Of a stretch of DNA of 5,848 nt, positions 1-4,792 are shown in pieces (within the stretch, counting starts at the first letter, position 1; each line of letters starts with the position of its first letter). The position numbers were made by a program, and so were the translations under genes. Origin of the DNA: Candidatus Bathyarchaeota archaeon. Its GTDB lineage: Archaea; Thermoproteota; Bathyarchaeia; Bathyarchaeales; UBA233. The notes under the pieces are model-generated. The model was not told where the DNA came from. It saw only the letters and a program-made list of their open reading frames with translations, and made no database searches. The stretch spans positions 1 through 5,848 of the forward strand of contig QMXC01000083.1 of NCBI GenBank assembly GCA_003661945.1, read 5' to 3'.

Positions 1-1
1 A

Positions 2-460
2 GGCCCTTCGATGATGGGGGGATACCTTGCCGGAAAAACAATAGCTGAAGCCTTAGAAAAAGGAGTTCCAAGCCGAGAAGCCCTATGGCAGTACAATCTT
101 CGCTACATGGAGTACTACGGCGTCAAACAAGCCGGACTCGACGTCTTTCGAATTTTTCTCCTTTCATGTCAAGACGAAGACCTAAACTATGGAATGAAGT
201 ACAAGCTTATCACGGAAAAAGACCTCTTAGAAGCAAGCATGGGCAACGAGATTCAGGTAAGGTTTTCGGATGCAACCATGAGACTTTTCCGGGGAATCAA
301 ACGGGTTCGACTTCTAAACAAACTGCGGACAACAGCGAGTCTAATGCGGAAGGTACGTGAATGGTACAAAAACTATCCCGCCACGCCTGAAGGCTTCAAA
401 TCTTGGAGAAAAGGCGTTGAAGAGCTTTTCAGCCTCGTCGAACAGAAGCTTGGACGCTGA
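2..460 (+). CDS. Geranylgeranyl-reductase-family FAD-dependent oxidoreductase, C-terminal part (5' truncated by window edge)
   Basis: Open from the first complete codon with no start that fits a full protein, so this is the last ~152 residues of a longer enzyme. The visible part opens with GPSMMGGYLAGKTIAEAL, which resembles the conserved segment near the FAD site of geranylgeranyl reductases and related flavoproteins (usually a Gly-rich GGG/GGI stretch followed by Ala-Gly). The rest is a helical, charged C-terminal region, as in archaeal members. In archaea this family saturates the isoprenoid chains of membrane lipids, but it also includes other FAD oxidoreductases, so the substrate is inferred. 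The ATG at position 11 lies inside the conserved segment and is not taken as the start. The stop is 3 nt before dph6 on the same strand, suggesting cotranscription. The N-terminal Rossmann FAD motif is outside the window. Confidence 0.72.
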   Translation, partial: GPSMMGGYLAGKTIAEALEKGVPSREALWQYNLRYMEYYGVKQAGLDVFRIFLLSCQDEDLNYGMKYKLITEKDLLEASMGNEIQVRFSDATMRLFRGIKRVRLLNKLRTTASLMRKVREWYKNYPATPEGFKSWRKGVEELFSLVEQKLGR

Positions 461-463
461 GCT

Positions 464-1141
464 ATGCGTGTCGTAGCCCTAGCAACCGGTGGAAAAGACT
501 CTACACTTGCTCTGTATCGAGCGGTCAAACAAGGACACGAAGTAGCCTACTTGGCAACAGTGATTCCACGCCGCAGGGACAGCTGGATGTTCCACTCGCT
601 CAACCTACACATGATGGAATATTTCGCTGAAGCCGTGGAAATCCCGCTGGTGAAAGCAGAAACAAGCGGGAGAAAAGAGGAAGAAGTTCAAGACTTAGAA
701 CGGCTGCTCTCGAGGCTAGACGTCGAAGGAGTAGTCTATGGAGCGGTAGCTTCAACATACCAGAAAAACCGGATAGACAAAATTTGTGAAAGCCTCGGTC
801 TCCGCTCAATAGCTCCATTGTGGCACAACCCTCCAGCTCAGCTTCTAAACGAGATACTCCAACTAAAATTCGAAGTTCTAATAGTAGGGGTCTTCGCGAG
901 AGGCTTCGACCAGAAATGGCTAGGAAGAAAACTCGACAAAACATGCGTGGAAGACCTCTTAAAGCTGAAAGAAAAATACGGAATATCCCTAATAGGCGAA
1001 GGAGGAGAATATGAAACCCTAGTAACCGACGCTGTGTTTTTTAAAAAGAAAATACGGGTGTTGGAGACACGGAAGGTTTGGCGGGGAGACCACGGCTACC
1101 TAACGGTGACACAAGCCCAGCTTGAACCGAAACAAGCCTAA
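464..1141 (+). CDS. dph6: Diphthine--ammonia ligase (Dph6, COG2102 ATP-pyrophosphatase family)
   Basis: Cytosolic enzyme that catalyses the last step of diphthamide synthesis: ATP-dependent amidation of diphthine on the modified histidine of elongation factor 2. The 225 residues match the usual archaeal length. The adenylation P-loop is T8-GGKDS13 (family usual SGGKDS, so the first Ser is a Thr here). A conserved middle segment contains VYGAVASTYQKNRID from residue 91 and LGL...PLW at 111-120. The family signature GEGGEYETLV lies at 178-187. The ATG directly precedes the P-loop strand, leaving no room for a later start. No clear Shine-Dalgarno is visible. The 3-nt distance from the upstream oxidoreductase suggests translational coupling within one transcript. 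Assignment to the COG2102 family is firm; Dph6 function follows from the family. Confidence 0.92.
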   Translation: MRVVALATGGKDSTLALYRAVKQGHEVAYLATVIPRRRDSWMFHSLNLHMMEYFAEAVEIPLVKAETSGRKEEEVQDLERLLSRLDVEGVVYGAVASTYQKNRIDKICESLGLRSIAPLWHNPPAQLLNEILQLKFEVLIVGVFARGFDQKWLGRKLDKTCVEDLLKLKEKYGISLIGEGGEYETLVTDAVFFKKKIRVLETRKVWRGDHGYLTVTQAQLEPKQA

Positions 1142-1142
1142 T

Positions 1143-1156
1143 CGGAAAGTTTATTT
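1143..1156 (+). promoter_or_regulatory. Predicted archaeal BRE/TATA promoter of eL15
   Basis: Just after the dph6 stop, the purine-rich CGGAAAG (1143-1149) followed by TTTATT (1150-1155) resembles an archaeal BRE plus TATA box. Counting about 26 nt downstream puts the transcription start near 1179, giving a leader of roughly 57 nt before the eL15 ATG at 1236. This is inferred from motif and position only; readthrough from dph6 is also possible. Confidence 0.45.
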
Positions 1157-1183
1157 CTTCCCTTGCCGCTATGAACAGAATAA

Positions 1184-1224
1184 CCGAGCCGGCTCGGGAT
1201 GTAACCAATAAGGTTGAACCTCGG
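1184..1224 (+). promoter_or_regulatory. Palindrome and competing hairpins in the eL15 leader
   Basis: CCGAGCCGGCTCGG at 1184-1197 is a perfect 14-bp palindrome. As RNA it can form a CCGAG/CTCGG stem with a CCGG loop. A second CTCGG at 1220-1224 could pair with the same CCGAG, bracketing a small AACC-AATAA-GGTT hairpin (1203-1215). That alternative would partly cover the GGAAGG (1223-1228) just before the start codon. It could therefore be a DNA operator or a leader switch. Only the repeats are seen; the function is inferred. Confidence 0.35.
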
Positions 1225-1235
1225 AAGGATAAAGC

Positions 1236-1811
1236 ATGGCGTACAAATACATAGCTGAAGCATGGGCAAACCCTGAAAAATCCTACATCAAAGAACTCCT
1301 ACGTAGAAGACTCGTGGCGTGGCGGAAACAGAAAGCAGTTACACGGGTAGAAAAACCAACACGGCTAGATAGAGCGCGGAAGTTAGGCTACAGGGCAAAA
1401 CAAGGCTTCATAATCGTACGGGTACGAGTTAGACGCGGCGGCCTAAGAAAAACCCGTCCAAGGTCCGGAAGACGCCCCAAAAGAATGGGAGTCAAGAAGT
1501 ATAAGCCGGCGAAAAGCCTAAGGCTAATAGCCGAGGAAAGAGCCGCCCGAAAATTCCCAAACCTCGAAGTGCTAAACTCCTACTGGGTAGGCGAAGACGG
1601 AAGACACAAATGGTTCGAAGTTATAATGGTCGACCCCCACCACCCCGCAGTCCTGTCCGACCCAAAAATCAACTGGATATGCCAAAGCCAACACAAAGGA
1701 AGAGTGTTCCGCGGATTAACCAGCGCCGGCAAAAAAGTACGCGGCCTAAGAAGAAAAGGGCGCGGCGCAGAAAAAATGCGTCCCAGCAGAAAGGCAGCAC
1801 GCTCCAAATAG
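1236..1811 (+). CDS. rpl15e: Large-subunit ribosomal protein eL15 (L15e)
   Basis: Protein of the archaeal/eukaryal 50S/60S subunit that binds 23S/28S rRNA. The 191 residues agree with archaeal family members (about 190-195). Hallmarks in order: the MAYKYIAEAW start, RARKLGYRAKQGFIIVRVRV (46-65), the basic GGLRKTRPRSGRRPKRMG stretch (68-85), NLEVLNSYWVG (109-119), MVDPHHPA (131-138), RGLTSAGKKVRGLR (159-172), and a very basic tail. The start fits the family exactly and has GGAAGGAT six bases upstream as a weak ribosome site. It is read alone on the plus strand, with its own predicted promoter and a palindromic leader. It converges on the RNase P operon, whereas in many archaea eL15 is co-directional with those genes. 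Confidence 0.97.
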   Translation: MAYKYIAEAWANPEKSYIKELLRRRLVAWRKQKAVTRVEKPTRLDRARKLGYRAKQGFIIVRVRVRRGGLRKTRPRSGRRPKRMGVKKYKPAKSLRLIAEERAARKFPNLEVLNSYWVGEDGRHKWFEVIMVDPHHPAVLSDPKINWICQSQHKGRVFRGLTSAGKKVRGLRRKGRGAEKMRPSRKAARSK

Positions 1812-1865
1812 TTTCCAAAAATATATTCAGCGACGCATGAACTTGCAGCATTCCCGTTTTCTAAG

Positions 1866-1903
1866 TTTTCTCCATGTTATAAATCAACGAAACATGGAGA
1901 AAA
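1866..1903. repeat. 13-bp perfect inverted repeat between convergent eL15 and Pop5
   Basis: TTTTCTCCATGTT (1866-1878) and its exact complement AACATGGAGAAAA (1891-1903) flank a 12-nt spacer (1879-1890). It sits 54 nt after the eL15 stop and about 100 nt beyond the Pop5 stop, so it may help end transcription from both sides. It is not a classic intrinsic terminator, because the T-rich arm comes first and the A-rich arm last on either strand. The spacer edge makes TTATAAAT (1877-1884), a TATA-like word, so an operator-flanked promoter cannot be excluded. The rest of the 1812-1936 gap shows no gene. Confidence 0.6.
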
Positions 1904-1936
1904 ATGCGGAAACACTATCTTGGGTTCCTATAGGTA

Positions 1937-1998
1937 GGGGTCTGCCCGTCATGAGTTCTTCATTCTTTGTTCAGTCTGGGACGGCGTCATCATCCCCC
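1937..1998 (-). ncRNA. Candidate C/D box guide sRNA (2'-O-methylation guide) or L7Ae-binding kink-turn RNA
   Basis: Read on the minus strand, in order: five G (1998-1994), C box ATGATGA (1993-1987), a 12-nt spacer (1986-1975), D' box CTGA (1974-1971), 7 nt, C' box-like ATGAAGA (1963-1957), a 12-nt spacer (1956-1945), D-box position CAGA (1944-1941), and CCCC (1940-1937), which can pair with the G run as a terminal stem. Two 12-nt guides and a total near 60 nt are typical of archaeal C/D sRNAs. The D box is imperfect (CAGA rather than CTGA) but keeps the GA needed for the tandem G.A pairs of a kink-turn, and C' differs at one base. It starts 5 nt after the Pop5 stop, so it would be processed from the operon transcript. 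The seven bases next to the D box are complementary to the conserved CCCGUCA of 16S helix 44; this match is short and could be chance. Confidence 0.5.
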
Positions 1999-2003
1999 AA
2001 AAA

Positions 2004-2357
2004 TCAAAAGCCGCCCGACTCACTTAAGCCTTCCGCACCCCTTGAAAGCTTCTTCCGAAGCGCCCTCAAAGTTCCGGAAATAGCTAAAACATGAACCGCG
2101 ACCCGTTTTTCTCCTATGCTTGTTAACGTGGCTAAGGCAGCTCTAACCATGGTTAAAGCTTCGTTTTCGCAGCGTAGAACCGCGAAACCCTTCTCCGGCT
2201 CGTACTCAACCAAAGCCATGCCTGCCTTACTCGCGCCGTATTCGCCGTAGAGCTTGGTTAGGGAACGCCAAACATTGTTGAGAAAGATTTTTCTCTCAAA
2301 TGTCTTGTCTGACTCGATTTTTAATGCTAGGTATCTCGGGTTCCGCCGAATCTTCAC
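2004..2357 (-). CDS. rnp2: RNase P protein component 2 (Pop5/Rnp2)
   Basis: Protein cofactor of archaeal RNase P, which removes tRNA 5' leaders; in this family it pairs with Rpp30 and supports the RNA's catalytic domain. The 117 residues match the short archaeal form. Recognisable parts: NPRYLALKI near the N-terminus, YGEYGASKAGMALVEY in the middle, FAVLRC (58-63), the following helix with VRAAL, and SGTLRALRKK (94-103), typical of Pop5. I chose the GTG at 2357. It comes one base after the Rpp30 stop, has GGGGGAAGG about ten bases upstream inside the Rpp30 3' end, and puts the family's basic N-terminus right at the start. The longer reading from TTG at 2441 would add 28 atypical residues and overlap Rpp30 by 83 bp. 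Last gene of the operon. Confidence 0.92.
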   Translation of the reverse strand: MKIRRNPRYLALKIESDKTFERKIFLNNVWRSLTKLYGEYGASKAGMALVEYEPEKGFAVLRCENEALTMVRAALATLTSIGEKRVAVHVLAISGTLRALRKKLSRGAEGLSESGGF

Positions 2358-2358
2358 C

Positions 2359-3093
2359 TTAACAATCCTTCCCCCTTCTAACAAGCCGAATTCCCGGGGC
2401 AACAAACCTCGAGCTAAGCTTCTCCCGGTTCCGCCTGACAATAGCGAGCGGAACAGCTGAAACAGCGTTCAAAGCCTCCGAAAAGTCCATGTCAAAAAGC
2501 GTTGCCAGAACCGCCAGCTCACGGGGTTTCCTCAAAAGCCAAGGCTCCGAAGCCCCGCTGGAAACAACAACCGGCACACAAAACTTCGAAGCTACGGCGA
2601 CCTCTCTCCTCAAAAACGACAGCAAACGAGCCCTCCGAGCCCCCTCCGCCAAAAGGAGAGAACTCATACAAACTTCGAGGGAAGCAAGAGCGTTTGAGGC
2701 GAGCTCCGCCTCCTGAGGGTCAAAAAACCTTTTCCTAGGGTCAAACTCCGGAAAAACTAGAAGGTCAACCCGCCTGTCTTTGGCTGCCTGACGAGCCACA
2801 GCCTTAGAAACACATACAACCCCTACTATCTCAAACCTCCGCCTAAGCCTTCCAAGCTGCCTAAGCAGGTCACGCCTCGAATTCGGAGCTAAATCCACAC
2901 GCGCCGCAAAATCCATCCCTAAACCGCTGCACAACCGCTTGAACTCGGCGACGCGTTCCCTATTCACGTCTGGAGGAAAACTCGCGGCAACCAAGCTGTA
3001 GCCGAGTTCGCAGGCTTTCTCAAACAAAGCCTCTGCGCTACCAAAATCCCTAACAGAAGGCTTCAAGTTGAGGTCTGCAAACTTCCTTCTCAT
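2359..3093 (-). CDS. rnp3: RNase P protein component 3 (Rpp30/Rnp3)
   Basis: TIM-barrel-like (PHP-related) protein subunit of archaeal RNase P that works with Pop5 in pre-tRNA 5' processing. The 244 residues are at the upper end of the archaeal range. Visible hallmarks: FADLNLKP near the start (family usual F.DL), VDLLVFPEF (109-117), VVVSSGAS (175-182), RKPRELAVLATLFDMD (188-203), and the C-terminal run AVSAVPLAIVRRNREKL (210-226) followed by PGIRLV, a strong Rpp30 signature. The ATG overlaps the stop of the upstream COG1325 gene in an ATGA (3093-3090), pointing to translational coupling. It is followed after one base by Pop5, its binding partner. Codons are rich in CTC, CGC and CGA, giving a notably Arg- and Ala-rich protein. 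Confidence 0.94.
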   Translation of the reverse strand: MRRKFADLNLKPSVRDFGSAEALFEKACELGYSLVAASFPPDVNRERVAEFKRLCSGLGMDFAARVDLAPNSRRDLLRQLGRLRRRFEIVGVVCVSKAVARQAAKDRRVDLLVFPEFDPRKRFFDPQEAELASNALASLEVCMSSLLLAEGARRARLLSFLRREVAVASKFCVPVVVSSGASEPWLLRKPRELAVLATLFDMDFSEALNAVSAVPLAIVRRNREKLSSRFVAPGIRLVRRGKDC

Positions 3094-3521
3094 GATAAAA
3101 CGCCGAGCTCCCTAAGAATTTTCATCATTTCCTCTTTCTTCCCAGTTTTGAATCCTACACGTAGATGCAAGGGGTCTGCTGAGCCAAATCTTAGTTCGCC
3201 CATAAAAGCTGACTGCTTATCAAACCTTAAATAGAGACTTCCCTTTCGAACGTGCTGCTCAAAATTCCTGCTAAGAAACTCCCTATCCAACGTGCCTAAA
3301 CCCGAAGAAAGCCTCTCCACAAACGCCTTTATCATAGTTTTCCCCTGGATTTTCGTTTCAACCAAAACAATTGGGTTGCCATGATGTCCTTTCAAACTCG
3401 TCTTTTTGAAAACAAGTTCTTCACTGGCCTGCTGAGGAAGAAGGTTTTTAACTGCTTGAACAACCTTGTCTACGTCTTCCGTAGCATGAGCGAACGCTCG
3501 AATCTCCACGTAAGATATCAA
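3090..3521 (-). CDS. COG1325 RNA-binding protein (exosome-associated family)
   Basis: Small archaeal RNA-binding protein usually annotated as an exosome-like subunit because it is encoded with exosome and RNase P genes. Its biochemical role is not well defined. The 143 residues match the family. Signatures: EIRAFAHATED near the N-terminus (6-16), GHHGNPI (45-51), and LYLRFDKQSAFMGE (96-109) followed by DPLHLRV (116-122). The start is taken as TTG at 3521, one base after the eL13 stop, with GAGG in the end of eL13 as a likely ribosome site. A GTG four codons later is an alternative but would cut the first beta strand. The stop overlaps the Rpp30 ATG by 4 bp. Confidence 0.9.
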   Translation of the reverse strand: MISYVEIRAFAHATEDVDKVVQAVKNLLPQQASEELVFKKTSLKGHHGNPIVLVETKIQGKTMIKAFVERLSSGLGTLDREFLSRNFEQHVRKGSLYLRFDKQSAFMGELRFGSADPLHLRVGFKTGKKEEMMKILRELGVLS

Positions 3522-3522
3522 A

Positions 3523-3774
3523 CTACCCCGCTTCCTCTACCCTCTTTTTCACACGGTTTCTTCTCCTTCCAGATTTTTCTGCCTCGGCGAGAAACCTCCT
3601 TAAAACCTTAACATTCTCCTCGTGAAAGCTTCTCCTCCGAACATCAATGGGAATTCCAAGCTTCAAGGCTTCTCCACGGCAGATTCCGGCTTCCGCTAAC
3701 TCTTTCAGGCTGAAGCCTCTTCCCAACCGAACTTTTCCGCCGGCTCTTACCACTTTCGGCTCAATCTTCCTCAA
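3523..3774 (-). CDS. rpl13e: Large-subunit ribosomal protein eL13 (L13e)
   Basis: The 83-residue basic protein carries the eL13 pattern: P.VVRAGGKVRLGRGFSL.EL (6-26), EAGI (28-31), LGIPIDVRRRS (39-49) and a basic helical tail with NVKVLRRFL. It is a component of the large ribosomal subunit in eukaryotes and some archaea, mainly TACK and related lineages. The archaeal form is short, as here. The start is a TTG at 3774 with GGGAG about 11 bases upstream. No ATG, GTG or other TTG lies in frame nearby; the ATG at 3783 is out of frame and stops after three codons. It heads the operon whose next gene starts one base after its stop. The predicted TATA box would make the transcript nearly leaderless, which conflicts with use of that ribosome site. 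Confidence 0.88.
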   Translation of the reverse strand: MRKIEPKVVRAGGKVRLGRGFSLKELAEAGICRGEALKLGIPIDVRRRSFHEENVKVLRRFLAEAEKSGRRRNRVKKRVEEAG

Positions 3775-3798
3775 GAAACCATCCGCTCCCTTTTCACG

Positions 3799-3812
3799 TT
3801 TTAAACTATTTA
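3799..3812 (-). promoter_or_regulatory. Predicted promoter of the eL13-COG1325-Rpp30-Pop5 operon
   Basis: On the minus strand TTTAAAA (3805-3799), preceded by the A/G-rich GTAAATAG, resembles a TATA box with BRE. The expected transcription start is near 3775, practically at the TTG of eL13. Inferred from motif and spacing. Confidence 0.4.
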
Positions 3813-3819
3813 CTGTTTC

Positions 3820-3847
3820 CTTCTAATAGAAGTTTTACCGCAAAACT
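3820..3847. repeat. Two adjacent short inverted repeats in the divergent intergenic region
   Basis: CTTCTA-A-TAGAAG (3820-3832) and AGTTTT-ACCGC-AAAACT (3831-3847) are perfect short inverted repeats that touch each other. They lie between the predicted promoters of the eL13 operon (minus) and arginine decarboxylase (plus), where an operator would be expected. Short AT-rich repeats also arise by chance, so a binding role is only a suggestion. Confidence 0.35.
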
Positions 3848-3854
3848 AATAAAC
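3841..3854 (+). promoter_or_regulatory. Predicted promoter of arginine decarboxylase
   Basis: CAAAAC followed by TAATAAAC (3847-3854) fits a BRE/TATA element. The expected start near 3878 leaves a ~25-nt leader containing AGAAGGAT (3882-3889), a possible ribosome site 13 bases before the ATG. CCTATTATC slightly downstream is an alternative TATA. Confidence 0.4.
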
Positions 3855-3902
3855 CTATTATCGCATTGCATTCTTCAAATCAGAAGGATAAACAACACAA
3901 AG

Positions 3903-4364
3903 ATGATTCCAAAAGAGTTTTTCATCACAAGCGGCAAAGCCACAAGCCCGGTTTCAGAGTTGAACGCCTTCGACCTCGCGTTAAAAAACGCCGGAGTCTC
4001 CCAATGTAACATTGTAACCGTCAGCTCCATTCTGCCGCCTGGCTGCAAAGAAAGAAAATGGCGGAAACTTCCAGCTGGCTCCATAACGTTCGCCGTTATG
4101 GCGAGAATGAACGGTGAAGAAGGCACAACAATAGGCGCTGGAATAGCTTGGGCTTGGGAAGCAAACGGAAAATACGGAATAGTCGCAGAAGCACATGGCT
4201 ACATGGACCGCAAAGCCATAAAAGAAACCCTAGACTGGAAAATAAGGGAAATGGCTGAAATCCGGCAAATAGAAATCGGGAAAATCCGCTACCGCATCGA
4301 AGTTTTAAGAGTTCCAATGGACAATTACGGCTGCGTCCTCGCAGCGCTAATATACTGCTTCTAA
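3903..4364 (+). CDS. pdaD: Pyruvoyl-dependent arginine decarboxylase (PvlArgDC)
   Basis: Converts arginine to agmatine and CO2. In archaea agmatine feeds polyamine synthesis and the agmatidine modification of tRNA-Ile. The 153-residue proenzyme should self-cleave between Ser41 and Ser42 in TVSSILPPG, leaving a 41-residue beta chain and an alpha chain capped by pyruvoyl from Ser42. In the characterised Methanocaldococcus enzyme the cleavage is at Ser52-Ser53. N36 lies six residues before the pyruvoyl Ser, like its Asn47, and E96 in VAEAHG is the likely counterpart of the proton-donor Glu109. Other family parts are FFITSGKA (6-13) and GTTIGAGIAWAWE (74-86). The ATG fits the family N-terminus. 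All visible key residues are present, so it should be active. Divergent from the RNase P operon. Confidence 0.94.
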   Translation: MIPKEFFITSGKATSPVSELNAFDLALKNAGVSQCNIVTVSSILPPGCKERKWRKLPAGSITFAVMARMNGEEGTTIGAGIAWAWEANGKYGIVAEAHGYMDRKAIKETLDWKIREMAEIRQIEIGKIRYRIEVLRVPMDNYGCVLAALIYCF

Positions 4365-4377
4365 CAAACTCCAAGTT

Positions 4378-4388
4378 AAACCTTAAAT
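4378..4388 (+). promoter_or_regulatory. Predicted promoter giving a near-leaderless transcript
   Basis: AAACC followed by TTAAATC in the 50-nt gap resembles BRE/TATA. The expected transcription start is about 4411, within a few bases of the ATG at 4415. There is no Shine-Dalgarno before that ATG, as expected for a leaderless archaeal mRNA. A T5 tract (4405-4409) in the same gap could end the upstream arginine decarboxylase transcript. Confidence 0.4.
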
Positions 4389-4414
4389 CAAAAGCTCCAC
4401 AAAATTTTTCTAGG

Positions 4415-4792
4415 ATGCCCCTTTTGGAAAGAATAAAAGTTTTCGTATACAGCACTAAACTCTCAACTTTAGGTTTCGTGGACAAAGAAGGCGCCATGCA
4501 CGCGTGCGCCCAAGCTGGAAGCAGCGCCTTCACCGGCCTTAAGCATTATCCCGGAGCCATGGATGAACGGTACATTTCAGTTGAGGAGAAAAACGCAATC
4601 GCCGCAGTGGAAGCCTTCTGCAAAAAACACGGCTTCGACTTCGAAATCATAGACTTCGCAAAACTAGGGTTCCTAGACAAGATGAAGCTAAAACGGAAAG
4701 GCGTTAAAACATTCCCTGCAATACTTTACGGGGAGAAAGCTTTCCACGGAGTCCCAACAGAAAAAGATTTAGAAAGGCTGGTTAAACATTAA
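4415..4792 (+). CDS. Small thioredoxin-fold-like protein without a CXXC motif, function unknown
   Basis: I do not recognise a named family. The 125 residues have no signal peptide or membrane segment. The pattern suggests a thioredoxin/glutaredoxin-like fold: a first strand KVFVYST (8-14), a helix EEKNAIAAVEAFCKKHG (57-73), a strand FDFEIIDF (74-81), then KTFPAILYGEKAFHG (98-112) and a final helix PTEKDLERLV (114-123). TFP followed by a strand and a Gly turn is the usual cis-proline region of that fold. The position where CXXC would stand lacks it; the only cysteines are C31 (HACAQAG) and C69. A 30-residue segment with Gly, Ser and His (26-55) is inserted after the first strand. The fold is inferred from pattern, not proven. 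The stop lies inside the 3' end of the convergent rhomboid gene. Confidence 0.72.
   Translation: MPLLERIKVFVYSTKLSTLGFVDKEGAMHACAQAGSSAFTGLKHYPGAMDERYISVEEKNAIAAVEAFCKKHGFDFEIIDFAKLGFLDKMKLKRKGVKTFPAILYGEKAFHGVPTEKDLERLVKH

Noticed and set aside
1171..1254. Possible 27-codon leader peptide before eL15 starting at ATG 1171
   Set aside because: The ATG lies upstream of the predicted transcription start near 1179, has no ribosome site and runs out of frame into eL15.
1866..1903. The 13-bp inverted repeat as a classic rho-independent terminator
   Set aside because: On both strands the T-rich arm precedes the loop and A residues follow the stem, so no U tract follows the hairpin.
1837..2094. Open frame of 85 codons on the plus strand between eL15 and Pop5
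   Set aside because: It runs through the inverted repeat and candidate RNA into the Pop5 3' end antisense, has no ribosome site, and its composition (Ser, Pro, Phe) looks like a reverse-strand shadow.
2358..2441. Longer Pop5 starting at TTG 2441
   Set aside because: It adds 28 residues not typical of the family and overlaps Rpp30 by 83 bp; the GTG at 2357 has a ribosome site and follows the Rpp30 stop by one base.
3115..3130. ATGATGA C-box-like word near the end of the COG1325 gene (minus strand)
   Set aside because: It lies in codons of a conserved helix and no CTGA follows at guide distance.
4096..4533. 145-codon minus-strand frame across arginine decarboxylase and the next gene
   Set aside because: It is antisense to two well-supported genes and bridges their intergenic gap; its Leu/Arg/Phe/Ser-rich content is typical of a reverse-strand shadow.
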